A stretch of 64,000 nucleotides of DNA from Litchfieldella anticariensis FP35 = DSM 16096 (GCF_000409775.1 NZ_KE332394.1:108890-172889); one strand, 5' to 3'. Counted from the first letter of the stretch, positions 33,680-43,186 are shown. The notes: a model not told the origin generated them from the letters alone. A program made the numbers and translations.

Positions 33680-34312
33680 ATGGATTTTCACATCTGGCTC
33701 GCCTTTGCCTCCGCCTCTATTGCACTGCTCCTGATCCCAGGCCCCACTGTGCTTCTGGTATTGAGCTACGCCATCAGCCAGGGACGACAGGTCGCCTTGG
33801 CAACGGTCGCAGGCGTCGCTCTAGGAGATCTTCTCGCAATGAGTGCCTCACTGGCCGGACTCGGTGCCCTCGTTCTTGCATCGGCAACATTGTTCACCGT
33901 CCTGAAATGGATCGGTGCAGCCTATCTTGTCTATCTTGGCATCAAGCTGTTCCGCAGCGCTCCGTCCACTTCTCTCGAGAGTCTGGATGAAACCCCCAAG
34001 GCCTCATCGGCAAGGGTGTTTGTGCATTCTGCGGCCGTGACAGCCCTCAATCCGAAGTCCGTTGTTTTCTTCATCGCATTTGTGCCGCAATTCATCTCTC
34101 CCGAAGCAGCACTGGCGCCGCAATTCGTCCTGCTGATAGCAACCTTTGTCGGCTTCGCTGCCATTAACGCACTTGCCTATGCCCTGCTTGCAGACAAATT
34201 GCGTCGCCGGATCGCCTATCCTTCGGTATTACCGATCCTGACACGGGTCGGAGGTGGTGCGTTGATCGCTATGGGTATGGCCACGGCAGCCTTTCGACGG
34301 TCCACGTCCTGA
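33680..34312 (+). CDS. LysE/RhtB family amino-acid exporter
   Basis: A 210-residue inner-membrane protein with about six helices. The opening (I-A-L-L-L-I-P-G-P-T-V-L-L-V near residue 15) is the LysE/RhtB signature, and I-G-A-A-Y-L-V-Y-L-G-I-K-L (about 78-90) is also typical. These proteins export amino acids or related metabolites. It stands alone at the left edge of the cargo; no dedicated regulator is next to it. GGAGA lies upstream of the ATG. Substrate not predictable from sequence. Confidence 0.9.
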   Translation: MDFHIWLAFASASIALLLIPGPTVLLVLSYAISQGRQVALATVAGVALGDLLAMSASLAGLGALVLASATLFTVLKWIGAAYLVYLGIKLFRSAPSTSLESLDETPKASSARVFVHSAAVTALNPKSVVFFIAFVPQFISPEAALAPQFVLLIATFVGFAAINALAYALLADKLRRRIAYPSVLPILTRVGGGALIAMGMATAAFRRSTS

Positions 34313-34358
34313 ACATAGTTGTCGGTATACAGCTTGAGATTTGTGCCGCTCGGCTTCT

Positions 34359-34610
34359 TCATCCAACTGCCCCAGCCTTCAGCGCCTGGAAATAACGCAC
34401 CAGGTCCTTGGCTCGCTCTTCGCTGACCAGCGGCTTGGCCGACTTGTAGTCGAAGGCGCTGATTGGCTCATTGCGGAACCAGAACAGGGCATGTTGGAAG
34501 TTCCCGTTGATGTCCGTGGCGGCATGCAGCACTTGCAGGGCAGCGCGCAGGAATCCTTGCGGCTTTTCGGAGCCCAGGGCGCGAGAGATCGTAACACGAT
34601 GGACTGGCAT
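34359..34610 (-). CDS. Small DUF2384/MbcA-like protein
   Basis: An 83-residue protein whose C-terminal half reads L-F-W-F-R-N-E-P-I-S-A-F-D-Y-K-S-A, then L-V and Y-F-Q-A-L-K-A-G-A. That resembles the DUF2384/MbcA toxin-binding domain of Xre-RES type antitoxins. A full antitoxin would also have a helix-turn-helix domain, which is short or missing here, and no RES toxin gene is adjacent. It is therefore either a solitary or truncated antitoxin, or an unrelated small protein. No strong ribosome-binding site is visible. Confidence 0.5.
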   Translation of the reverse strand: MPVHRVTISRALGSEKPQGFLRAALQVLHAATDINGNFQHALFWFRNEPISAFDYKSAKPLVSEERAKDLVRYFQALKAGAVG

Positions 34611-34683
34611 CGAGTGCCTCTGGTTAGCCCAACCAGTGTCCTGATGGGGATATCGGAAGAGATTACTTCCGCCAGAGTTGACT

Positions 34684-35466
34684 TCACATCGTTAGTCCCG
34701 CTTCCCGGCACAATTCCTGAATGCTTCCCACGATTTGTGCCTCGCCCTCATCCGGAAGACGATAACGCGGCACGCTGACGCTAATGGCACCTGCAACGGT
34801 TCCGTCAGCGGCATGCACCGCCAGGCCGAAGCAGATGATCCCGTGTTCATTTTCCTCGTCGTCGATGGCGTAGCCCCTTTCCTGGGTACGTTTCAGTTCC
34901 TCACGCAGGGCCTCCAGCGACGTGTAGGTTTGGGGGGTGACTGCCTCCAGCTTGAGTTGAGACAGGTATTGCTCCCGAGCCGAGTCGTCCAGAGCCGCCA
35001 GGTAGGCCTTGCCCACCGAGGTGGAGTGCATGGGCACCGGCATGCCGATATACGAGGCCATACGTACCGCTTCGGGCGATTCCACCTTGTCGACGAATGT
35101 CATGTGGCAGCCGAAAGGCACACCCAGGTGCACGGTTTCTCCCGTCGCCTTGCCGATCGCCTTGAGCGTGTTGCGAACCCGTTCCTGCAAACTGCTCTTG
35201 GCCATGGTCTGTTGTGCCAGACGCAGGATCTCGCGACCCAGCACGTACTCGCCGCCGAGTGGATTTTTCTCGATGAACCCTTCCTGTTCGAGCGTATTGA
35301 GCAGGCGATAAACCGTAGGCCGGGGAAGTCCCAGCCGTTGCTGGATATTCCTGGCGGAGGCTTCCTGCCCCAGTTCGGGAATGCATTGGAGGAGCGTCAA
35401 CCCCTTGGTGAGGGCGGCGGCACCCTGCACGGACGGTCGTGTACTGCGCGATTCGGCGTCGTTCAT
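34684..35466 (-). CDS. IclR-family transcriptional regulator
   Basis: A 260-residue IclR regulator. The N-terminal winged helix (L-T-L-L-Q-C-I-P then A-S-A-R-N-I-Q-Q-R-L-G-L-P-R-P-T-V-Y-R-L) is followed by the IclR effector domain with L-G-V-P-F-G-C-H-M-T-F-V-D-K, H-S-T-S-V-G-K-A-Y-L-A and G-Y-A-I-D-D-E-E-N-E-H-G-I. It faces away from the cupin/tct operon across 131 nt that carry two GTCCATAT boxes, so it probably controls that operon. The inducer is unknown. Confidence 0.9.
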   Translation of the reverse strand: MNDAESRSTRPSVQGAAALTKGLTLLQCIPELGQEASARNIQQRLGLPRPTVYRLLNTLEQEGFIEKNPLGGEYVLGREILRLAQQTMAKSSLQERVRNTLKAIGKATGETVHLGVPFGCHMTFVDKVESPEAVRMASYIGMPVPMHSTSVGKAYLAALDDSAREQYLSQLKLEAVTPQTYTSLEALREELKRTQERGYAIDDEENEHGIICFGLAVHAADGTVAGAISVSVPRYRLPDEGEAQIVGSIQELCREAGLTM

Positions 35467-35554
35467 ATGGGCTTCCTACTACTAATGTCTAAAAAGTTTT
35501 GAGCAGCGATCAATTGACGCACCTCTTGAAGCCTCTTAGGTTGATAACCGTATT

Positions 35555-35589
35555 GTCCATATTGTGATTCAATTGTCCATATAGTGGAC
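35555..35589. promoter_or_regulatory. Two GTCCATAT boxes, probable IclR operator
   Basis: A palindrome GTCCATATAGTGGAC (35575-35589) and a related half-site GTCCATATTGTGATTC (35555-35570), offset by 20 bp (about two helix turns). They sit just before the cupin start, in the divergent promoter region. Confidence 0.6.
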
Positions 35590-35597
35590 GGGAAAAT

Positions 35598-36122
35598 ATG
35601 CCAACACTTCAAGATGAACACCAACGGATGCCGTATCAGTATCCACAACCGGCCGAGGCGTCAGCGGACATCGTGGTGCCACATGCGATACCTGACGATG
35701 AGCGCATCTGGGTTCCTCAGGCGGAAAACGTCGATTTCCGTCCCCTCTGTCTCAATATCTCCCAGGGCTATTGGGTCAACCTGCTGCGCGTTCGCAAGTC
35801 CGGTGTGCTGAGCCGCCATCGTCACCCGAATCCGGTTCACGGGGTCGTGCTCAAGGGCCGGTGGCGTTATCTGGAACATGACTGGGTAGCGACGCAAGGC
35901 AGCTATGTCTACGAGCCCCCTGGTGAGACCCATACCCTGGTGGTGGATGACGATGTCGAGGAGATGATCACGCTCTTCCAGGTCAACGGCGTGATGTATT
36001 ACGTCGACCCCTGGGGCAACCACCTGGGATTCGAAGACGTATTCACCAAGATCGACATGTGCCGCAAGCATTACGAGGCCTGTGGTCTTGGCCGGGAGTA
36101 TGTCGACCAGTTCATTCGTTGA
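35598..36122 (+). CDS. Cupin protein, 2,4'-dihydroxyacetophenone dioxygenase family
   Basis: A 174-residue single-domain cupin. The metal-binding motif is R-H-R-H-P-N-P-V-H-G (His74, His76, His81) with a second half G-E-T-H-T-L (Glu110, His112). Length and motifs fit the 2,4'-dihydroxyacetophenone dioxygenase family, iron enzymes that cleave C-C bonds next to a carbonyl. Family members in catabolic operons often have other substrates. It is the first gene of the operon with tctCBA and three SDRs, so it is likely a catabolic dioxygenase or isomerase of the imported acid. Confidence 0.8.
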   Translation: MPTLQDEHQRMPYQYPQPAEASADIVVPHAIPDDERIWVPQAENVDFRPLCLNISQGYWVNLLRVRKSGVLSRHRHPNPVHGVVLKGRWRYLEHDWVATQGSYVYEPPGETHTLVVDDDVEEMITLFQVNGVMYYVDPWGNHLGFEDVFTKIDMCRKHYEACGLGREYVDQFIR

Positions 36123-36190
36123 GTGCCGTCCGGCACTCCCGCATCCCCATAAAGAAAAGCAATAACAGAACAAGTGACAAGGAGCCCCTG

Positions 36191-37165
36191 ATGACTTTCC
36201 CTAACAAGCCGCTCGCACTGTCCGTCGGACTGCTGACTGCCGCCCTCTCCGTGGGGGCCGCTCAGGCGGATTTTCCTGAGAAACCCATCCAGTTGATTGT
36301 GCCCTGGTCCGCCGGTGGTGGAACCGATGCCGTGGCACGCCAGCTTGCCAGCGGACTCGAGCAGGAGTTGGGCCAAACCGTCAACGTGGTCAATCGCACG
36401 GGTGGTGCCGGAGTCGTCGGCCATACGGCCATGACCATGGCGGATCCGAATGGCTATACCCTGGGGCTGGTGACCGCTGAAATCACCACCTATCGCCACA
36501 TCGGGACGGCCCCTATCTCGTATGAAGACCTCAGCCCGATCGCCATGATCAACCTCGATTCCGCCGCTTTCAACGTCAGCGCGGATTCAGGGTGGGAGTC
36601 GCTCGATGCAGCCCTGGAGGACATCAAGGCGAACCCCAATGACTATACCGTATCGGGATCGTCCCCCGGGGCGGCATATCACCTAGCCTTTGCCGGCTTC
36701 CTCAACCAGCAGGGCATCGATCCCAATACCGTGGCCCTGGTGCCCAGTGAAGGCGCCGCTCCCGGCCTGCAGGAACTGGCCGCCGATGGCGTGGATTTCG
36801 TGTTCTCCTCGTTACCCGAATCTGAATCCATGCGTAGCTCTGGCCGCGTGGATACGCTGGCGGTCTTTGCCGACGAACGCCTGGAGGCGTTTCCCGATAT
36901 TCCCACGTCGGAAGAGGTGACGGGGGATCCCTGGGCAGCCGGTACCTGGAGGGGCCTGGTTGGCCCGGAAGGATTGCCCGATGACGTGGTCGCGAGACTC
37001 GCCGAGGCAACCCAGAAGGTTTATGAGTCCGAGGACTTCCAGACTTTCATGGCCAACCGCGGTTTCGGGACGGCTTGGCGAGGCCCGGACGCCTTCGGCG
37101 AGTTCATGGCCGAGGCGGATGCCAACAATGCCGAGATCATCGACAAACTGGGACTGGCGGAATAA
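36191..37165 (+). CDS. tctC: TctC-type periplasmic binding protein
   Basis: A 324-residue solute receptor of the tripartite tricarboxylate transporter. Signal peptide to about residue 25 (A-Q-A). The Bug/TctC signature is I-Q-L-I-V-P-W-S-A-G-G-G-T-D near residues 34-47, with a later S-S-P-G-A-A-Y-H. It captures a carboxylate in the periplasm and gives it to TctAB. The start at 36191 gives a proper signal peptide, with AAGGAG upstream. The substrate is unknown. Confidence 0.92.
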   Translation: MTFPNKPLALSVGLLTAALSVGAAQADFPEKPIQLIVPWSAGGGTDAVARQLASGLEQELGQTVNVVNRTGGAGVVGHTAMTMADPNGYTLGLVTAEITTYRHIGTAPISYEDLSPIAMINLDSAAFNVSADSGWESLDAALEDIKANPNDYTVSGSSPGAAYHLAFAGFLNQQGIDPNTVALVPSEGAAPGLQELAADGVDFVFSSLPESESMRSSGRVDTLAVFADERLEAFPDIPTSEEVTGDPWAAGTWRGLVGPEGLPDDVVARLAEATQKVYESEDFQTFMANRGFGTAWRGPDAFGEFMAEADANNAEIIDKLGLAE

Positions 37166-37198
37166 TCCTCGATCGCGAACAGCAAGACAGGAGCCGTC

Positions 37199-37669
37199 AT
37201 GCGAGTCAATGATCTCCTGCTCGGACTGCTCATGGCGCTTCTCGGCGTCGTGACCGTCTGGGCCTCCAGGGACTTTCCCACACTCCCGCGCCAGGCCTTT
37301 GGCGCGGGTACCTTTCCCACCCTGATCGGTGCACTGCTGGTGGTATTGGGCCTGCTGTTGGCAGTGCGGGGCTGGCAACAACGTGGTGCCTGGTTCACAT
37401 GGCATGGCCAGGTGGCGCTTTCGCGTGTCTGGCTTTGCCTATTGGCGGTGGTGGCGGCTGTCGCGGGCTACGTCTGGCTTACCCCGGTTCTTGGATTCCC
37501 CATCGTCTCCATTGTGATGCTGACACTGCTCATCGGCTGGCTGTCGGCCGGGCGCTGGTGGCTGGCCACCGGTGTGGCGGCCGCCGCCACGCTGCTGGTT
37601 TGGCTCGCGTTCGCCCAGCTGCTGCATGTCCCGCTGGCCCTGGGGATTCTCGAAGAGGTGATTTATTGA
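37199..37669 (+). CDS. tctB: TctB-type small membrane subunit
   Basis: A 156-residue protein with four predicted helices (about residues 5-22, 36-55, 75-95 and 105-150). The pattern F-P-T-L-P-R-Q-A-F-G-A-G-T-F-P near residue 30 is typical of TctB. It works with the large permease TctA. AGGAG lies before the ATG, and its stop codon overlaps the tctA start (TGATG). Confidence 0.9.
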   Translation: MRVNDLLLGLLMALLGVVTVWASRDFPTLPRQAFGAGTFPTLIGALLVVLGLLLAVRGWQQRGAWFTWHGQVALSRVWLCLLAVVAAVAGYVWLTPVLGFPIVSIVMLTLLIGWLSAGRWWLATGVAAAATLLVWLAFAQLLHVPLALGILEEVIY

Positions 37670-39174
37670 TGGCGGAACTACAGCAAGCAGTGGCGATGGT
37701 CTTCGCCTGGGATGTGCTGGCGGTCATCGTCGGTGCCTCCCTGTTCGGCCTGTTCATTGGGGCGATTCCGGGATTGACCGCAACTATGGCCACGGCGCTA
37801 TTGGTCCCGGTGACTTTCTTCATGGAGCCGCTTCCGGCGATTAGTGCCATCGTCGCGGCTACCGCGATGGCGATCGTGGCGGGGGATATTCCAGGCGCCT
37901 TGCTGCGGATACCGGGCACGCCGGCCTCCGCCGCCTATACCGACGAAGCCTACCTGATGGGGCGCCAGGGCAAGATCGGCCAGGCCCTGGGAGTCAATCT
38001 GGCCTGCTCGGTCGTGGGGGGCATCATCGGGGTGGGGATCCTCGCCTTTTTCGCCCCGCTGGTCGCTGACTTCGCGATACAGTTCACTAGCGATGAGTAC
38101 TTCTGGCTTGCCCTGTTGGGGCTGTCGTGTGCCGTGCTGGTGTCTGGGGCGGATGCCCTCAAGGGTGCCATCTCCATGGTGCTGGGCTTGCTCATTGCCA
38201 TGGTGGGCATGGACTCGGTATCGGGGCAGATACGTTTCATCTTCGGGATACCCGAGCTGATGAGTGGTATTTCGATCCTGCCGGTCCTCATCGGACTGTT
38301 CGCCGTGGCCGAGTTGCTGCGTCGCTTACCCGAGATTGGCCGGACATCGCTTCCCCCGGCTCCGCACGTAGCAAAGCCCTTCAACGGCGTAGGCCGCCTG
38401 ATGTGGCAGTACAAGGGTGGAGTGGCACGCAGTGGCCTGCTGGGAACTTTGATTGGTGCCTTGCCCGGGGCAGGAGCCGATATTGCGTCGTGGATCAGTT
38501 ACGCCCTGTCGCGCAAGCTCTCGCGCACTCCTGAAAAGTTCGGCACAGGGCACCCAGAGGGCTTGGTGGCGGCGAGTTCCGCCAACAACGCGGCACTTTC
38601 GGGCGCCTATGTGCCTGCCCTGGTGTTCGGGATTCCCGGTGACACGATCACTGCCATCATCATCGGGGTATTGATGATGAAGGGTGTCACCCCCGGGCCG
38701 GACGTCTTCACGACCGATGCGACACTCGTCAATGCCATCTTCCTGGCGTTCCTGATTGCCAACCTTCTGCTGCTGCCGCTGGGCTTTCTGGCCGTTCGCG
38801 GGGCACGACATATCCTCTCCGTGCCGGCCAGCGTGCTGTATCCATTGATCCTGCTGTTCTGCATCGTCGGTGCCTATGCGACCAACAACAGCATGCTGGA
38901 TATCTGGCTCATGCTGGGGCTGGGGCTAATCGCCTATTTCATGGTGGAGAACGATTTTCCCATCGGGCCGATGATCCTCGCGGTAATCCTGGGCCCCGTC
39001 GTGGAAAGCAACTTCATGCGCTCCATGATCAAGTCCAACGGCGAGTTGCTGGTGTTGTTCGATCGCCCCATCGCGGCGGTACTGGGAAGCCTGGCCATCC
39101 TGGTGTGGCTCGCCATCATCGGTTCGAGCCTGTGGTCCGCGCGGCGGGCACGATCATCCACTGTCTCCACGTAG
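37669..39174 (+). CDS. tctA: TctA-type large permease subunit
   Basis: A 501-residue permease with about 11-12 helices. Two family glycine-rich motifs are visible: G-A-I-P-G-L-T-A-T-M-A near residue 30 and G-A-L-P-G-A-G-A-D-I-A-S-W near 267. It forms the proton- or sodium-driven translocation path for the acid delivered by TctC. Start overlaps the tctB stop. The operon continues into three short-chain dehydrogenases. Confidence 0.93.
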   Translation: MAELQQAVAMVFAWDVLAVIVGASLFGLFIGAIPGLTATMATALLVPVTFFMEPLPAISAIVAATAMAIVAGDIPGALLRIPGTPASAAYTDEAYLMGRQGKIGQALGVNLACSVVGGIIGVGILAFFAPLVADFAIQFTSDEYFWLALLGLSCAVLVSGADALKGAISMVLGLLIAMVGMDSVSGQIRFIFGIPELMSGISILPVLIGLFAVAELLRRLPEIGRTSLPPAPHVAKPFNGVGRLMWQYKGGVARSGLLGTLIGALPGAGADIASWISYALSRKLSRTPEKFGTGHPEGLVAASSANNAALSGAYVPALVFGIPGDTITAIIIGVLMMKGVTPGPDVFTTDATLVNAIFLAFLIANLLLLPLGFLAVRGARHILSVPASVLYPLILLFCIVGAYATNNSMLDIWLMLGLGLIAYFMVENDFPIGPMILAVILGPVVESNFMRSMIKSNGELLVLFDRPIAAVLGSLAILVWLAIIGSSLWSARRARSSTVST

Positions 39175-39196
39175 CAAACCATCCACAAGGAGCGTT

Positions 39197-39895
39197 ATGA
39201 AAACCGTTGTAGTGATCGGTGGCAGCACCGGAATCGGCAGTGCCATTGCCCAAGCGTTCGCAGGGCAGGGCGCGGAAGTGCATGTGACGGGCATCGAGGC
39301 ACCTGATGCCATGCAAGTTCAAGGTGTGGCAGGCAGGCATCAACTCGATGTGCGCAACGAGCGCGACGTCGCGCGCTTCTTCGAGGCTTTCTCACACATC
39401 GATGTCCTGATCAACTGTGCTGGGGTCATCCAGCGCGAGGGCAGAGAGTTCACCCCGGAAGTCTTTGCCGGGGTTATCGACATCAACCTCAATGGTACCC
39501 AGCGTTGCTGCCAGGCCGCCCATCAGGCACTGAAAGCGGCCGGCGGGTGCGTCATCAACACCGCCTCGATGCTTTCCTTCTTCGGCAGTGGCCATGCCCC
39601 GGCCTATTCCGCGTCCAAGGGGGGGATTGCCCAGCTGACCCGTTCACTGGCCATTGCCTGGGCAACAGATGGTATCCGGGTCAATGCCCTGGCGCCCGGC
39701 TGGATTGCCACCGACCTGACCTCGACATTGACCCAGGATACCGAGCGTTCGGCCGAGCTCGTGGGACGGACGCCAATGGGCCGTTGGGGAAAACCGGACG
39801 ACATTACAGGGCCGGCCCTGTTTCTTGCCTCTCCCGGGGCTGCTTTCGTCACGGGCGCCATTCTGCCGGTGGATGGTGGTTACTCCGCCCGGTAA
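39197..39895 (+). CDS. Short-chain dehydrogenase/reductase 1
   Basis: A 232-residue classical SDR. The cofactor motif is G-G-S-T-G-I-G-S near residues 8-15, N-C-A-G near 75, the catalytic Y-S-A-S-K near 135-139 with Ser near 122, and the C-terminal G-A-I-L-P-V-D-G-G-Y. A full, presumably active NAD(P)-dependent oxidoreductase. In an operon with the tct genes, it probably oxidises a hydroxyl of the imported acid. GGAGCG lies before the ATG. Confidence 0.9.
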   Translation: MKTVVVIGGSTGIGSAIAQAFAGQGAEVHVTGIEAPDAMQVQGVAGRHQLDVRNERDVARFFEAFSHIDVLINCAGVIQREGREFTPEVFAGVIDINLNGTQRCCQAAHQALKAAGGCVINTASMLSFFGSGHAPAYSASKGGIAQLTRSLAIAWATDGIRVNALAPGWIATDLTSTLTQDTERSAELVGRTPMGRWGKPDDITGPALFLASPGAAFVTGAILPVDGGYSAR

Positions 39896-39935
39896 GCACG
39901 CCTAGTGATCCAATGCAAAGAACGAGACACTGCCC

Positions 39936-40700
39936 ATGAGCAACTTAACATCATCCACTCTCGACCCCTACGAACCACGCCGACCACGCTACCAATTCAA
40001 CAGCAAGGTGGCCGTCGTGACGGGGGGCAGTCGTGGGATGGGGCAAGCCATTGCCGAGCGTCTGGCGCACGATGGGGCCACCGTGTGGATCCTAGACCTC
40101 GATCCCACTCCAGGCGCTCCCTACCAGCTCCGAGCGGATGTGACGTGCCCAGACTCCCTGGAAGAGGCTGCCGACACCATCATGCGCTCCAGCGGTGGGC
40201 TGGACATCGTCGTGCATAACGCCGGTATGGCGGGGCCGACGGTGCCGCTGGTGGAATACGATCCGGTGATTTGGCGCAAGATCATCGACATCAATCTGAT
40301 AGGCACGTATGAGGTTAGCCGCTGCTTCGTGCCCAGGTTATTGAAACGGTCCCGTAGCTGGTTGGTGAACATGGCCTCCCTGGCCGGCAAGGAGGGCACA
40401 ACTAATGCATCGGCCTATAGCGCCGCCAAGGCAGGTGTCATCGCCCTGACCAAATCCCTGGCCAAGGAGCATGCGGCAACGGGGTTGCGCGTCAACGCCC
40501 TGGCACCGGCAGCCATCGAGACCGATCTGCTCAACCAGATGAGCCCGGCCCATGTCGAGACCATGATCGCCAAGTCGCCTCAGGGACGATTGGGCCTGCC
40601 CCAGGAAGTGGCCGAAATGGTGGCCTGGTTGGTGTCGGATGCCTGTACCTTCCATACGGGAGCAACTTTCGACCTGTCCGGTGGCCGGGCAGTGTATTAA
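39936..40700 (+). CDS. Short-chain dehydrogenase/reductase 2
   Basis: A 254-residue classical SDR: T-G-G-S-R-G-M-G-Q-A (about residues 29-38), H-N-A-G near 95, catalytic Y-S-A-A-K near 161-165 and a C-terminal G-A-T-F-D-L-S-G-G. It has an N-terminal extension of about 20 residues before the Rossmann fold. Probably a second dehydrogenase acting on the same catabolic route; the substrate cannot be read from sequence. Confidence 0.9.
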   Translation: MSNLTSSTLDPYEPRRPRYQFNSKVAVVTGGSRGMGQAIAERLAHDGATVWILDLDPTPGAPYQLRADVTCPDSLEEAADTIMRSSGGLDIVVHNAGMAGPTVPLVEYDPVIWRKIIDINLIGTYEVSRCFVPRLLKRSRSWLVNMASLAGKEGTTNASAYSAAKAGVIALTKSLAKEHAATGLRVNALAPAAIETDLLNQMSPAHVETMIAKSPQGRLGLPQEVAEMVAWLVSDACTFHTGATFDLSGGRAVY

Positions 40701-40786
40701 TCAACCTGGTCGGCTCGACCAACACTAACTGGGTGACGGTACTCATTCAGGTATGGGACCCGACGTCAGGTAGAGGAGAACGAAAT

Positions 40787-41575
40787 ATGGAGCTGGGAAT
40801 CGCAGGACGCTGGGCGGTGGTATGCGCCGCCAGCAAGGGATTGGGCAAGGGGTGCGCCAGGGCGTTGGCCATGGAAGGCGTGAACCTGGTGATCAATGCG
40901 CGGAGCAAGGAAGCCCTGGACGCCACCGCTCAGGAGCTGCGGGAACTCGATGCGGACATCGAAGTGCATGCGGTGGCCGGTGATATCGGTTCCGAGGCGG
41001 TCCGCACGGCGGTCCTGTCAGCCTGCCCGAGGGTCGATATCCTCATCAACAACAACGGCGGACCGCCTCCTGGAGATTTTCGTGACTGGAGTCGCAATGA
41101 CTGGCATGCGGCAGTGGAGGCCAACATGATCACGCCGATCGAGCTGATCAAGGCAACGGTGGATCGCATGGCGGTCAACGGCTTCGGGCGTGTCGTGAAC
41201 ATCACCTCGGGGGCCGTGAAAGCGCCGATCGACATTTTGGGACTTTCCAATGGTGCTCGTAGCGGGCTTACCGGCTTTGTTGCTGGCCTGGCGCGACAGC
41301 CGCAACTGGCGGGAAACAATGTGACGATCAACAATCTGTTGCCAGGGGCCTTCGACACCGAAAGGCTGCAGAGCACGCTGAAGAGCACAGCGAAGAACAC
41401 GAACCAGGACCTTGAACAAGTGCGCGAAGAACGCGCTCAGGGTATTCCGGCACGTCGTTTTGGTTCAGCCGATGAGTTCGGTGCGTTCTGCGCTTTTTTG
41501 TGTAGCATCCATGCCGGCTACCTGACAGGGCAGAATATCCTGCTTGATGGGGGGAGCTATCCTGGGACGTTCTAA
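40787..41575 (+). CDS. Atypical short-chain dehydrogenase 3 (no Y-x3-K)
   Basis: A 262-residue SDR. The cofactor site reads A-A-S-K-G-L-G-K-G near residues 14-22, and N-N-N-G-G-P (about 87-92) replaces the usual N-N-A-G. The place of the catalytic Y-x3-K is L-G-L-S-N-G-A-R-S-G, without Tyr or Lys, as in a known atypical subgroup. It may be a reductase with a different acid/base, a lyase-like enzyme or a non-catalytic subunit. ATG 40787 has AGGAGA upstream and fits the family start; the frame is open 54 nt further. Confidence 0.85.
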   Translation: MELGIAGRWAVVCAASKGLGKGCARALAMEGVNLVINARSKEALDATAQELRELDADIEVHAVAGDIGSEAVRTAVLSACPRVDILINNNGGPPPGDFRDWSRNDWHAAVEANMITPIELIKATVDRMAVNGFGRVVNITSGAVKAPIDILGLSNGARSGLTGFVAGLARQPQLAGNNVTINNLLPGAFDTERLQSTLKSTAKNTNQDLEQVREERAQGIPARRFGSADEFGAFCAFLCSIHAGYLTGQNILLDGGSYPGTF

Positions 41576-42232
41576 TGGAATGGGTTTCAGGCTACTCGCA
41601 TCAGTGTCACCCGCGCTCTGCCGGCTCAATATCACCCTCATGAAGCAGCCAGTTGACATGATGGTGTTTATGCCAACTGCTGCCTGCATGAAGTGTATCT
41701 AACTAAAGAGATGCGTCACCCGAAGAACCAGGAGGCGATCAGACCGCTCGGATGGGGCAGGGTGTGGCGACGTGGTCAACGTTATTACGGGCTTGATCAT
41801 GACCGCTGGGACCGGAATCGAGAGTGCTGGAAGGAGGCACAAGAATGAGACTGCCAGCATCTTGAATGCGAAAGAGAGTGAACGGGAGAAAGAACGTGAA
41901 CGCTGGGAGTACAACCAGTGTGATAGTGGCTCCTGAAAGGCTTGGGGTTTATATGGAAGGAGATTCTACTGGTTTTTTCCATGCCGCAGCAGCACAGATG
42001 AGGTATGGCAGGACGCTACGAGCTATCCCGACAACATTGCCATTTGATGCCGGCTAGCTATCAGACTCACGCATTGACTCATGGCCTGCGCAGCCGTGCC
42101 CATGCAGTATTCTGATCATCAAGGACACCACGGTGGTCGGCATGCCTATCGTCAATGCTGAGGTCGGCAATGAATGCCACCACGGTGCCCCAATAGGCCA
42201 TGATGGCATTCACGAAATGGGGGCAGTTCCAA
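41576..42232. other. Gap between two catabolic operons, no gene seen
   Basis: About 650 bases between convergent operons, without a credible gene. Frames of 60-75 codons on both strands have no family features. No clear U-tract terminator is visible. The stretch may be decayed sequence between two separately acquired clusters. Confidence 0.4.
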
Positions 42233-43186
42233 TCAGCTGGCGTTGGATTTCAACCACCGCCAGTAGTCCTGGAGGCCCTCGCGAATATCCGTGTATCTTG
42301 GCTGGAAGTCGAGTTCCTGTTGGGCGAGTGATATGTCCAGTGGTGCTCCCCTGACCACAAAGGGACCGGGACCAAGCTGGACATTGGCACGTTGGCCGAT
42401 CATGTCCGCAACATAGTCGACGATCTGCAAGTGATCGACGGTAACCCCGCTGGAGATATTGAAATTGCGGTGGTTGACCCGATCCTTCTCGAACAATTTC
42501 ACAATCCCGGTGGCGGTATCGTGCACATGGGTCCAGTCCAGTGCTTGTTCGGAACCGTTGGTTGCCTGGATATCGTTGAGTCCCTCCAGTGGTCCAAACA
42601 ATGCTTGATAGACCTTGTGCATGTGTGAGGGACGCTTACCGGGCCCGTAGACGAAGAACAACCGTGCGTTCCTTACGTCCATGCCGTAGGTATCGCTGTA
42701 TTGCAAGCCGTATAGCTCACCGGCAATCTTGGTGGCGCCATACAGGTCGGTCGCCTTGTAGGGTGTCGATTCGCTCTGTGGCCCTGCAGCATCGCCGTAT
42801 ACGGCACCGGAGCTCATGTTGACGACTTTGTTGATGCCCAAGATGCGGCAGGTTTCCAGCACGTTCAGTGTGCCGGTGGCATTGATCGAAATGTTCTTGA
42901 AAGGGCGTTGCTGGAAGTGGGGGCCAGCAATCACCGACACGCCGTGGATTACACCTTCCAGCTCATCGCGATGGCGAAGCATGATGTCGTACATGGTGTG
43001 GTAGTCGAGGACATCCACGCTTTCCAGTACCAGCTGGTCTCGGACTTCTTCCAGGTAATCGAGTCCCAGCCGGTCGAACTGGTTGACGGCCATGTCACAG
43101 ATGATGACTTTCTTGCCATTCTTGGCCAGTTGGTAGGCCACCCAGGAGCCGACGTGGCCGAGCCCCCCTGTAATGAGTACGGACAT
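42233..43186 (-). CDS. NAD-dependent epimerase/dehydratase
   Basis: A 317-residue extended SDR. The Rossmann motif is G-G-L-G-H-V-G-S near residues 7-14, and the catalytic Y-G-A-T-K occurs near residue 148-152, with a Ser in N-M-S-S-G-A-V-Y-G. It belongs to the nucleotide-sugar epimerase/uronate dehydrogenase-like superfamily. It is the last gene of the RLP-TRAP operon, 29 nt after dctM. The likely task is oxidation or epimerisation of the imported sugar acid. AAGGAGA lies before the ATG. Confidence 0.88.
   Translation of the reverse strand: MSVLITGGLGHVGSWVAYQLAKNGKKVIICDMAVNQFDRLGLDYLEEVRDQLVLESVDVLDYHTMYDIMLRHRDELEGVIHGVSVIAGPHFQQRPFKNISINATGTLNVLETCRILGINKVVNMSSGAVYGDAAGPQSESTPYKATDLYGATKIAGELYGLQYSDTYGMDVRNARLFFVYGPGKRPSHMHKVYQALFGPLEGLNDIQATNGSEQALDWTHVHDTATGIVKLFEKDRVNHRNFNISSGVTVDHLQIVDYVADMIGQRANVQLGPGPFVVRGAPLDISLAQQELDFQPRYTDIREGLQDYWRWLKSNAS

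Noticed and set aside
41699..42057. Small frames on both strands between the SDR and epimerase genes
   Set aside because: No family features, no ribosome-binding sites and mutually overlapping.
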